IMG/VR virus record: IMGVR_UViG_3300029448_000049
Span: 1-55,772 of that record
Reading direction: 5' to 3' (one strand)
DNA: 55,772 nt
DNA from: a virus
Shown here: in pieces, positions 33,718 through 41,879 of the stretch
Position numbering within the stretch: position 1 is the first letter of the stretch
How the letters are laid out: each line of letters starts with the position of its first letter
The notes under the pieces: generated by a model
Databases searched by the model: none
Told to the model about the DNA's origin: nothing
Seen by the model: the letters and a program-made list of their open reading frames with translations, nothing else
Program-made: the position numbers and the translations under genes

Positions 33718-35285
33718 TGTCTAAATATAATTTAAATATTAATAAAGAAAATGTAAGTAAAGCTGAAGAAGCATTATTAATGGCTCAAAAAGATATGATT
33801 TCGTTTGGTAAATTATTTTTACCAGATGATTTTATGAGAAGTGAAACTCCCTTTTTCCATTATGAAGTAGCAGATTCTTTAATGGATATGGATAAAAGAC
33901 AATTAGCTGTTATATTACCTAGAGGACATGGTAAAACAGTATTAACTAAGTGTAGTATTATGCATAATTTTTGCTTTGCTACAAGTCCTTTATTTTATGG
34001 TTGGGTTGCTGCTTCGTCTAAAATTAGTGTTCCAAATTTAGATTATATAAAATACCATTTGGAGTATAACGATAAAGTTTCGTATTATTTTGGTAATTTA
34101 AAAGGAAAAAAATGGACAGAAGACGATATAGAGCTAACAAATGGATGTAAACTTATATCGAAATCAAATCTATCAGGCATTAGAGGAGGAGCAAAGCTCC
34201 ATAAAAGATACGACCTCATTGTTCTTGATGACTTTGAAGATGAAAATAATACCGTTACATCAGAGTCTCGTGCTAAAATTGCCAATCTTGTTACAGCAGT
34301 TGTTTTCCCTGCTCTTGAGCCACATACGGGTAGGCTTAGGATTAATGGAACTCCTGTTCACTTTGATTCCTTTATACAAAACATACTTGTTGGTAAAGAA
34401 AAAGCTAAAAAACAAGGTAAAAAATATAGTTGGCATGTAATTAGTCATAAAGCTATGCAGCCAAATGGTAATTCTTTATGGCCAGGCTGGTTTGGCAAAG
34501 AAGAAATGGAACGTAAGAAAAAGTTCTATGCTGATTCAGGGCAGCCACAAAAGTTTTATCAAGAGTATATGATGGAAGTTCAAAATAGTGAAGATGCTAT
34601 TTTTACTAGAGAACATATAAGATTTTGGGACGGACAATTTAAACATGACGAAGATACTGGAGTTAACTATATTATACTTGAAGACGGAACTGAAAAACCT
34701 GTCAACGTCTTTGCAGGGTGTGATCCAGCTACAGATAGCGCTAGAAGAGATACTGACTTTAGTGTTATCCTTGTTGTCGCTGTTGATGGTGACAATAATT
34801 GCTATGTTCTTGACTATATTCGTAATAGGTCATTACCTGTACTTGGGATTCCTGGAGATGGCAAAAAAGGTATTGTGGATTATTTATTTGATTATCAAAA
34901 AATTTACCACCCTTCTTTATTTACCATTGAAGATACAACAATGTCTAAACCAGTATTTCAATCTCTTGTTTCAGAAATGAGAAGAAGAAATGATTTTAGT
35001 GTTAAATATGTTGCTGAAAAACCTGGTAATAGAATGAGTAAAAGAGATAGAATACAAGAAATATTAGCACAAAGATTTGCAATAAGAAGTATGTTTCTTA
35101 GAAAAGAACAATATGATTTACAACATGAAATTTTTACATTTGGCCCAAGAATGGGACATGATGATACTATAGATGCATTAGCGTATGCATGTAAACACGC
35201 ACATCCACCTAAATCTATGCAAAAAAGTAGAGAAGGTGTTTGGAGAAAACATAGACCTAGCGCAAAAAGTTGGGTTGTAGCTTAA
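33717..35285 (+). CDS. Terminase large subunit, 522 aa
   Basis: Residues 67-74 (LPRGHGKT) form the Walker A motif and YDLIVLDDFED the Walker B motif of the packaging ATPase. The nuclease part has FAGCDPATDSARRDTD and later GHDDTIDALAYA, with the acidic residues that bind metal for cutting concatemers. Length and order are standard for large terminases. It is the DNA translocase docked at the portal. The coupled TAATG start and adjacency to TerS and portal support it. A stretch from about 34180 to 34360 uses more G/C-ending codons than the flanks. Confidence 0.95.
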   Translation: MSKYNLNINKENVSKAEEALLMAQKDMISFGKLFLPDDFMRSETPFFHYEVADSLMDMDKRQLAVILPRGHGKTVLTKCSIMHNFCFATSPLFYGWVAASSKISVPNLDYIKYHLEYNDKVSYYFGNLKGKKWTEDDIELTNGCKLISKSNLSGIRGGAKLHKRYDLIVLDDFEDENNTVTSESRAKIANLVTAVVFPALEPHTGRLRINGTPVHFDSFIQNILVGKEKAKKQGKKYSWHVISHKAMQPNGNSLWPGWFGKEEMERKKKFYADSGQPQKFYQEYMMEVQNSEDAIFTREHIRFWDGQFKHDEDTGVNYIILEDGTEKPVNVFAGCDPATDSARRDTDFSVILVVAVDGDNNCYVLDYIRNRSLPVLGIPGDGKKGIVDYLFDYQKIYHPSLFTIEDTTMSKPVFQSLVSEMRRRNDFSVKYVAEKPGNRMSKRDRIQEILAQRFAIRSMFLRKEQYDLQHEIFTFGPRMGHDDTIDALAYACKHAHPPKSMQKSREGVWRKHRPSAKSWVVA

Positions 35286-35294
35286 GGAGAAACC

Positions 35295-35882
35295 ATGGCA
35301 CAAAGAAAAAATAGATTTGGAATGCGTATGCCAGCAGGGGGAAATTCATCTAAAGGCAACAATTTACAAAATACTAATAATGGTATGAATAATAATCCTA
35401 GATTTGCACCTAGAAGACCACAACAATTTAGACAACAAAGTCAAAATGGTGGAATGCCTGCTGGTCAACAAGGAATGAACAATAATGGAAATAATAGGCA
35501 ACAAGGTGGAGCTAGATTTGCTCCAAGAGGACCTCAAAGATTTGGAATGAATCAAGGACCAATGCCAATGTCAGAACAAGGTGGCTCAAATAACAACTTT
35601 GGACGAAGACAAGATCCTAGATATGTTACACCTCAAGATAACATAACTTACGAAGGTCAAGGAAACGGCCAAGACCCTAGATATGCTCCAAGAAACTCTG
35701 GTGCAGGACGTAGGCCTGTAGGATTACCAAATCAACAATTAAGAAAACCAGGTAGTGGTGGCTCTAGAGTTATGAGTAGACCTACTATGGGACGTATGAA
35801 ATTTAATAGAAGTCCTCAAAATAATAATAATAATGCTTTATCAAGATATAATAAAAATAAACTAGATAACTCAGGATATTAA
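35295..35882 (+). CDS. Low-complexity Asn/Gln/Gly/Arg-rich protein, 195 aa
   Basis: AAGGAG precedes ATG. The protein is almost wholly disordered. Four repeats of the type RFAPRRPQQF, RFAPRGPQRF, DPRYVTPQ, DPRYAPRN are separated by N/Q/G-rich linkers, and the net charge is strongly basic. It probably binds nucleic acid or forms condensates. It lies between TerL and portal and ends in a TAATG junction with the interrupted gene. No known family. Confidence 0.7.
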   Translation: MAQRKNRFGMRMPAGGNSSKGNNLQNTNNGMNNNPRFAPRRPQQFRQQSQNGGMPAGQQGMNNNGNNRQQGGARFAPRGPQRFGMNQGPMPMSEQGGSNNNFGRRQDPRYVTPQDNITYEGQGNGQDPRYAPRNSGAGRRPVGLPNQQLRKPGSGGSRVMSRPTMGRMKFNRSPQNNNNNALSRYNKNKLDNSGY

Positions 35883-36025
35883 TGACTAAAAAAATGCATA
35901 TATGACCTTTTGAAGGAACGCCACACCCAGTTGGGAAAAAGCATAAAAAAGGACCTAAAGGTACAAGTCATTGGAGTGATACTGAAATATCTCTTGGTAA
36001 AGAAAAACTAAAAGAAGGCAAATAA
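35882..36025 (+). pseudogene. Small gene interrupted by in-frame TGA (codon 8)
   Basis: ATG at 35882 overlaps the preceding TAA, and the final TAA overlaps the portal ATG (TAATG on both sides), so the 48-codon frame looks like a real gene. It begins MTKKMHI, then TGA at 35903-35905, then continues open for 39 codons (PFEGTPHPVGKKHKKGPKGT...). No start codon exists in frame after the TGA. A sequencing error (TGG to TGA), a recent inactivation, or read-through are the options. The C-terminal part is small and basic, as in phage accessory proteins. Confidence 0.6.
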
Positions 36026-38370
36026 TGGCAAAAAGAATAGATAAAAATGCACAAAGAATAAGAGATATTTTTGATTTAGCTAACAGCTCATCAAGAGTTC
36101 AATGGGAGTATATAAATCAAAAAGGATATGATTTTGCTCATGACAATCAATTAACTGAAGATGAAAGAATATCTTTAGAAGATCAAGGCATGCCTACATT
36201 TACTATAAATAGAATAATGCCTGTTGTAGAAATGTTAAATTTTTATGCTACGTCTAATAAACCTAGATGGCAAGCTGTAGGTGCTGAAGGTTCAGATATT
36301 GATGTTGCTTCTGTGTTTTCTGATATGGCAGATTATATATGGGATGGTAGTGATGGTTCAACATTGTACGCTAATGCTATAAATGATTGTGTAACAAAAT
36401 CTGTAGGGTATTTATTAATTAATGTAGATAAAGATGCTGATAACGGTATGGGTGAAGTTGTAATAAAAAATCCTGAACCTTTTGATGTTTTTGTAGACCC
36501 TAAATCTAGAGATATGTTATTTAGAGATGCTAACTATATTATTATTAGAAAAATTTTACCAAAAGAACATTTATATTCATTATTTCCTGAACATAAATCT
36601 AAAATTTCTAAAGCAAGTAGTATAGATGATCAAGAGTTTGATTATAGTGAAAAAGCTACTGGTTCTGATAGAAAAGATTTTTTTTACAAAGATATTGATT
36701 CTAATGAATCTGTTACTTCAGATGGAGAACATGATGATTTAATAGAACTGTATGAACATTATGAAAAAGTAAAAGTTTCTTATGTTAATGTATTTTATAG
36801 ACAAAAATTAGAGCCTGAAGTTTTAAATCAATTAAAAAAACAAGTAGATGAAGCTATGCAACAGATGCAAGCTGAAAAACAAGTTCAATTTTTAGAGCAA
36901 CAAAAAAGTATGGAAGTAGCTGTTCAAGAAGGTAAAATGATTCCTGAAAGATATGAACTTGAAATAGCAAATATGCAAAAAGCTATGCAACAAGAAATTG
37001 AACAAGCTTCTCAATCTATGATGGCTGATCTTCAAGAAAAAGCTAGTGTAGTACAAAATACTATTATAACTGAAAAAGAGTTTGATTTAATTAAAAAAGA
37101 TACAAACTTTAAAAATACTTTAGTTGATTATGTTCAATTTTATGGAACAAGAATTAAATTAAATTGTGTAGTTGGAGATAAGACTTTATACTCAAAAGTT
37201 CTTCCAGAAACTATAACAGAATATCCAATTGTACCTTTTCATTTTAAATGGACTGGAACACCATTTCCAATATCTGCAGTATCTCCATTAATTGGAAAGC
37301 AAAGAGAAATAAATAAATCACATCAAATTTTAGTTCACAATGCTTCTTTAGGTAGTAGTTTAAGATGGATGCATGAAGAAGGAAGTATAGATACTGATTA
37401 CTGGGAAAAGTATTCAAGTTCTCCAGGAGCATTATTACCTATAAGACCTGGAGCACAAGCACCTACTCCTATTCAACCAGCTCCTTTAAATAGTGCATTT
37501 TTTAATATTGTACAAGAAGGAAAAGGTGATATGGAGTATTTAGCAGGTATTTATAGTTCTATGATGGGAGACTCAGGTGCTGCAAATGAAACTTATAGAG
37601 GTATGTTAGCTTTAGATGAATATGGAACAAGGAGAATAAAACAATGGATGTCAAATTCTTTAGAACCTGCACTCAAGCAGTTAGGAACTTTAGTCAAACA
37701 ATTTACACAATCTGTTTACACCGCGCAAAAAGTATTCAGGATTGTGCAACCAAATGCTTTACAAGAAGAAAGAAGAGTTGAAATAAATATTCCAATTTAT
37801 AATGATTTTGGAGAAGCTGTAGGTAAAATTATGGATTATGCATCATCTAAATTTGATGTTAGAATTGTTGCTGGTTCAACCTTACCTGTTAATAGATGGG
37901 CTTACGTTGCTGAATTAAAAGAATTAATGCAACTAGGAATTATAGATGATATAGCTTTACTTGCAGAAACTGATATTAAAAATAAAGAGCAAATAGCTAA
38001 AAGAAAATCTATGTATTCTCAAATGCAAGGTCAATTAGGTCAACAAGAAGAACAAATAAAAGATTTAAGTGGAACTATAGAAACCTTAGAAAGACAGTTA
38101 GTTCAGTCTGGTATAAAAGATAAAGTTATGCAGGCAGCAGTTGAAATTAACAAAAAGAAAGAAGAAGTTAAATCTGAAATAGAAAAAGAACTTCTTCAAA
38201 CAGAAGGCGAACAAAAAGTTTTACAGTCTGAAATGAAAAATCAAGTACAAAAAAATCAAACTATTTTAGACGCTGAACAACAAAAAATTATTACTAAAAC
38301 TGATGCTGAGGCTCAGATGGCTGTAAATAATTTAAAAAATGATTTGCAAAGTAGTAATAACAATGAGTAA
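36025..38370 (+). CDS. Portal protein (P22-like type), 781 aa
   Basis: Residues 1-60 and MPTFTINRIMPVVEMLNFYAT and the following GYLLINVDKDAD, NPEPFDVFVDP motif are typical of large P22-type portals. The clip/crown part continues to about residue 640. From 640 to 781 a Gln/Lys/Glu-rich coiled coil extends, probably forming an internal barrel. It forms the dodecameric ring for packaging, neck attachment and DNA exit. Position after TerL fits. About 781 residues is long but normal for this type. Confidence 0.9.
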   Translation: MAKRIDKNAQRIRDIFDLANSSSRVQWEYINQKGYDFAHDNQLTEDERISLEDQGMPTFTINRIMPVVEMLNFYATSNKPRWQAVGAEGSDIDVASVFSDMADYIWDGSDGSTLYANAINDCVTKSVGYLLINVDKDADNGMGEVVIKNPEPFDVFVDPKSRDMLFRDANYIIIRKILPKEHLYSLFPEHKSKISKASSIDDQEFDYSEKATGSDRKDFFYKDIDSNESVTSDGEHDDLIELYEHYEKVKVSYVNVFYRQKLEPEVLNQLKKQVDEAMQQMQAEKQVQFLEQQKSMEVAVQEGKMIPERYELEIANMQKAMQQEIEQASQSMMADLQEKASVVQNTIITEKEFDLIKKDTNFKNTLVDYVQFYGTRIKLNCVVGDKTLYSKVLPETITEYPIVPFHFKWTGTPFPISAVSPLIGKQREINKSHQILVHNASLGSSLRWMHEEGSIDTDYWEKYSSSPGALLPIRPGAQAPTPIQPAPLNSAFFNIVQEGKGDMEYLAGIYSSMMGDSGAANETYRGMLALDEYGTRRIKQWMSNSLEPALKQLGTLVKQFTQSVYTAQKVFRIVQPNALQEERRVEINIPIYNDFGEAVGKIMDYASSKFDVRIVAGSTLPVNRWAYVAELKELMQLGIIDDIALLAETDIKNKEQIAKRKSMYSQMQGQLGQQEEQIKDLSGTIETLERQLVQSGIKDKVMQAAVEINKKKEEVKSEIEKELLQTEGEQKVLQSEMKNQVQKNQTILDAEQQKIITKTDAEAQMAVNNLKNDLQSSNNNE

Positions 38371-38404
38371 ATTCATTTAATTTTTTTTCAATAAAAGGAG
38401 AAAT

Positions 38405-39283
38405 ATGTCAAACGAAACAGAAGGTAACTCAAAAGTGGTAGATAATATCATTGATGACTCCAACGATTTCTTTGGCCAATTAGAAGGTTCCGTTAATGGA
38501 ATCGTGGCAGAAGGGGAAGTTGATAACGCAGAAGTAACCCAAAGTGATAGTGGCTCCGAAAGGGCAACCCATGATAACTCGCAAGGCTCTAATGTGAACT
38601 GGGATAATGAGGACAATCCATACAAAAAAAGGTATACGGATTCAAGTAGAGAGGCTGTTAAAATGAATGAACAGCTTAGAGACTTAAAACCATTTGTGCC
38701 TGTTCTCGATGCAATGAAACGTGATAGTGGTTTAGTAGATCATGTTAGATCATATTTTAAAAATGGTGGTCAACCAGCTAAAACCGTTAAAGAACAACTA
38801 AATCTAGATGAAGACTTTATTTATGATGCAACTGAAGCAGTTGAGAATCCTGATTCTGACTCTGCTAAAGTAATGAATGCACACATAGATGGAGTAGTTC
38901 AACAAAGAGTTGGTAGTGTTCTTCAACGTGAAAAGCAAAATGCTCAAAAAACTCAAGCTAAAATTTCTCAAAAAAATATGGAGAAACAGTTTGTTGAAAA
39001 GCATGGTATGACTGATGAAGAATTTACTTCTTTTAAAGAAGAAGCAAAATCTAGAAAATTAACCATTGATGATGTCTATTATCTATTAAATAAAGATAAA
39101 GCGAACAAAAACGTGGCCAATTCTACTAAAAAAGAAATGTTAAATCAAATGAAAAATGTAAGAGACATTCCTTCTACTGCTAGCGATTCGAACAGTCAAG
39201 GTACATCTAGTAAATCAAAAGACGATGAATTGTTTGATGGTATACTAGGACTTGATGGTAATGTAGATAACTTGTTCGGTTAG
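38405..39283 (+). CDS. Capsid scaffolding protein, 292 aa
   Basis: AAAGGAG precedes ATG. It is very acidic at the N-terminus, with an Asp/Glu/Ser-rich region, then helical Lys/Gln-rich coiled-coil segments (KQNAQKTQAKISQKNMEKQF) and an acidic end. Composition and location between portal and major capsid protein are typical of phage scaffolds, which guide procapsid assembly and then leave. No sequence signature is decisive. The first 250 bases are more GC-rich than the rest of the gene. Confidence 0.75.
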   Translation: MSNETEGNSKVVDNIIDDSNDFFGQLEGSVNGIVAEGEVDNAEVTQSDSGSERATHDNSQGSNVNWDNEDNPYKKRYTDSSREAVKMNEQLRDLKPFVPVLDAMKRDSGLVDHVRSYFKNGGQPAKTVKEQLNLDEDFIYDATEAVENPDSDSAKVMNAHIDGVVQQRVGSVLQREKQNAQKTQAKISQKNMEKQFVEKHGMTDEEFTSFKEEAKSRKLTIDDVYYLLNKDKANKNVANSTKKEMLNQMKNVRDIPSTASDSNSQGTSSKSKDDELFDGILGLDGNVDNLFG

Positions 39284-39287
39284 ATTG

Positions 39288-39343
39288 GGTTAGACCGTCT
39301 ACCGAGCTTCACTTTTAGTCTGAACCGAAGGCATATAATATGC
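39288..39343 (+). promoter_or_regulatory. Structured leader before the capsid gene
   Basis: GGTTAGAC (39288-39295) pairs with GTCTGAACC (39318-39326) with one bulge. It is followed by GCATATAATATGC (39331-39343), an inverted repeat containing TATAAT. No matching -35 box is seen. It may be a terminator/anti-terminator, processing site or promoter for the capsid gene. It is the longest gap within the head genes. Confidence 0.45.
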
Positions 39344-39375
39344 AGTTGAGGGAACGACATTAAGGAGATGGTCCT

Positions 39376-40911
39376 ATGTCAGACTTATTTAGTCTAGAAA
39401 CATATAGTGATACAGTTAGTACCAATGGTGCTACATCTGGTCCTCGTCATGGTACAGGGTTAGATACTGGCGATCTCAGAAGAAAGTTTAACTTTGGTGA
39501 TAGGGTTTCTGAACTAGCAATAGCTCAAGATCCTTTTTTTAGATTTCTTGCAAAAGCTTCTAAAAAAGCCACTGACGATCCTTCTTTTAAGTTCACAGAG
39601 AAAAGACCTTCATGGCACAAGCGTTATGCTTATGTTTCAAATCACGGTACATCAGCACCCGCAGCTTTAGCAGGAGGTGATGCAACAATTACTTCTGGTA
39701 ATGTAGATGCAGGTGATGTGTACTATTTTACAATGATAACTGATTACAATTCTGCAGGTAACTTGCAAAATGTATATGGTCAATCAACAAACGAAATCTC
39801 TCCTGGGGATGCTGGTACAAAACCTGCATTTTTTATTCCAGGTCAGATTGTTAAAATACCTCACTCAACATCAGTAACAGCAGGTTCTTGGACTGATGCA
39901 TCAGCATCAGAAGGTTCAGCACCAACTGATTACATTATTGCTAAAGTTATTTCAGTAGATACAGTAGATACAAATGCTGTTAACTTGAAATGTAGCATAG
40001 TAAAAGGTGTAGCTGCTGCAACTGAATTAACTTCTTATTCAGCATACGACAACGCAATAGATGCAGTTGATGTTTCAGGTAAATCTGTTTCAGATTATCT
40101 TGAAAGAAAAAGATGTTATGTAGTTGGTACTGCATTTGGTGAAGGTACTGGATACCCAGAAACATGGAAAGATCAGCCATACTCTACAGGCTATGGTCTT
40201 ACTCAAATTTGGAAAACTTCTTGTGCTATGACAAACACGTCTAGAGCAACAATCTTGAAGTATGAACCAAATGAGTGGGCTAGAGTTTGGAAAGAGAAAT
40301 TAGTTGAGCACAAATTTGATATAGAGCAATCTTTATTATTTGGTTCGCAATACACTGATGGAGATGGTGTTAACTATACTCAAGGTGCAGTTGACTTCGT
40401 TTCAAACTATGGTAATTCTTTCTCATTAGATACTTCAACTAAAACAGCTGATGACTTTTTAGATGATTTATCAAGTTATGTAGACCCTAGATATAATAGT
40501 AGTCAAGCAACAATCTTTTTTGTTTCTACTGCTGTGTATAACTGGATGCATAAAATGGGTGGATACTTTAAAAACAACATGGAAATCTCTTCTAATTTTA
40601 GAGCAGATTTTGCTATGACTGGCAAGAAAAAAGTGTTTGGTGTAGATATTACTACATTCTCAACACCTTATGGTGATATGAATGTGGCTAGAAACATCCA
40701 CTTAGATAGTACACAAATTAAAATGCTTGGTGTTAACATGAAGCATTGTGCTTATCGTCCACTTGTTGGAAATGGATTAAACAGAGATACTTCAGTATAC
40801 GTAGGAGTTCAGACATTAGAGAACTCAGGAGTCGACCGTAGAGTAGATATGATACTAACTGAAGCAGGTATGCAATGGGAAATGCCCGAATCGCATGCTA
40901 TATGGTTATAA
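39376..40911 (+). CDS. Major capsid protein, 511 aa
   Basis: AAGGAGATGG precedes ATG. Position right after the scaffold and an independent-looking leader are standard. The N-terminal part (RRKFNFGDRVSELAIAQDPF) and the overall mixed beta pattern agree with HK97-fold capsid proteins, and the end (MQWEMPESHAIWL) is compact. Identity rests on order, length and composition rather than on a recalled family. The following decoration-like genes support it. Confidence 0.8.
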   Translation: MSDLFSLETYSDTVSTNGATSGPRHGTGLDTGDLRRKFNFGDRVSELAIAQDPFFRFLAKASKKATDDPSFKFTEKRPSWHKRYAYVSNHGTSAPAALAGGDATITSGNVDAGDVYYFTMITDYNSAGNLQNVYGQSTNEISPGDAGTKPAFFIPGQIVKIPHSTSVTAGSWTDASASEGSAPTDYIIAKVISVDTVDTNAVNLKCSIVKGVAAATELTSYSAYDNAIDAVDVSGKSVSDYLERKRCYVVGTAFGEGTGYPETWKDQPYSTGYGLTQIWKTSCAMTNTSRATILKYEPNEWARVWKEKLVEHKFDIEQSLLFGSQYTDGDGVNYTQGAVDFVSNYGNSFSLDTSTKTADDFLDDLSSYVDPRYNSSQATIFFVSTAVYNWMHKMGGYFKNNMEISSNFRADFAMTGKKKVFGVDITTFSTPYGDMNVARNIHLDSTQIKMLGVNMKHCAYRPLVGNGLNRDTSVYVGVQTLENSGVDRRVDMILTEAGMQWEMPESHAIWL

Positions 40912-40922
40912 GGAGATAAACT

Positions 40923-41387
40923 ATGGCAAATCCAATGTATGGACAAAATAAAGCTGATGGAAACATCGGATGGTTACAAAACTATGAACATGGTATTAAA
41001 GATCATGGAACTTTAGGCGATAATTTAGTTCTTACTGCTTCTGATATGGTAAATGCAGTTGCTCACACATGTGATCCAGCAGCTGCTAGGTCAGTTACAA
41101 CTGCTACCGCTGCTTTAATAGTAGCTGCAATGAAAGTAAAAGCTAGTGACAGCAAATGTGTTGCTGGTGATACTTTTCAAATGTGCTTTATTAATGGTGG
41201 TACAGCTGGTGCTGATGAATCATGCACTATGACTGCTGGTACAGGAGTTACTGTTGTAGGTAATGCAGAAGTTGAAAACCTTGATACTGCTAGCGATGCT
41301 ATTAGTTCAGGTTCATCTTTATGGGCTGTTCACGTTACTGTAGCTAAGGCAGGTTCTGAAGCTGTTTCAATAATCAGACTAGCTTAG
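40923..41387 (+). CDS. Putative head decoration protein, 154 aa
   Basis: AAGGAG before ATG. Starts MANPMYGQNKADGNIGWLQN and continues Ala/Thr/Gly-rich with predicted beta strands (FQMCFINGGTAGADESCTMT). Very similar in style to the next gene (136 aa), suggesting paired decoration or head-fibre proteins. No catalytic motif. Its place right after the capsid gene is the usual one for decoration proteins. Confidence 0.6.
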   Translation: MANPMYGQNKADGNIGWLQNYEHGIKDHGTLGDNLVLTASDMVNAVAHTCDPAAARSVTTATAALIVAAMKVKASDSKCVAGDTFQMCFINGGTAGADESCTMTAGTGVTVVGNAEVENLDTASDAISSGSSLWAVHVTVAKAGSEAVSIIRLA

Positions 41388-41394
41388 GAGGTAG

Positions 41395-41805
41395 ATGATG
41401 GCTAACGCAAAAATGGGCGCATCTCATGGATGGACTGGAAACTATGTAGAATCAGCAACGGCTAGTTTTAGCTTAGTACCTGGTGATGCAGGAAAAACGT
41501 TTATCTTAAAAGATGCAGCTGTAACAGTAACATTACCTGCTTTAAGTGATGTTGAAGCTGGATATTCTATAACTTTAATATCTGGCGATGATAGTGAACA
41601 TATATTAACTGGCGGTGCTAGTAAAATATATGGCCATGCTATTGATGGAAGTGGTTCTGCTGCTGAAACAGTTTTGCCACTTACTGGACATTCAACTATT
41701 ACTCCAGGAGCTGGAATGATAATAGGTTCTAAATATGATATAACTACTGATGGTACAAATTGGTATGTTTATGTTATTGCTGGAGCTGAAGTAGCTGGTA
41801 GTTAA
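41395..41805 (+). CDS. Putative head decoration or fibre-like protein, 136 aa
   Basis: AGGAGG precedes two near ATGs (MMANAKMG; either is possible). Beta-rich, small, Gly/Ala/Thr-rich, with an N-terminus (MANAKMGASHGWTGNYVESA) matching the pattern of the preceding protein, so they are probably diverged relatives. Likely a virion surface component. Followed by a strong hairpin (41816-41865). Confidence 0.6.
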   Translation: MMANAKMGASHGWTGNYVESATASFSLVPGDAGKTFILKDAAVTVTLPALSDVEAGYSITLISGDDSEHILTGGASKIYGHAIDGSGSAAETVLPLTGHSTITPGAGMIIGSKYDITTDGTNWYVYVIAGAEVAGS

Positions 41806-41815
41806 CAAACAATAG

Positions 41816-41865
41816 TTTGGGTGCCCCCTCTGGTGAGCTTCCCCTCCCAAAGGGGGTGGCCCAAA
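41816..41865 (+). promoter_or_regulatory. Long GC-rich hairpin between structural genes
   Basis: TTTGGG (41816-41821) pairs with CCCAAA (41860-41865), and inside CCCCC (41824-41828) pairs with GGGGG (41852-41856). After the stem comes ATTAAAA rather than a U-tract. Likely an RNA-processing or stability site; a partial terminator cannot be excluded. Confidence 0.6.
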
Positions 41866-41879
41866 ATTAAAAGGAAAAA

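Noticed and set aside
35882-36025. Genome-wide reassignment of TGA to Trp
   Set aside because: TGA ends several coupled genes (for example JAB at 24022, 69-aa at 30525, 48-aa at 47154) and Trp is encoded by TGG throughout.
39331-39343. Promoter TATAAT before the capsid gene
   Set aside because: It is inside an inverted repeat and lacks a -35 box at usual spacing, so it is reported only as part of a leader.
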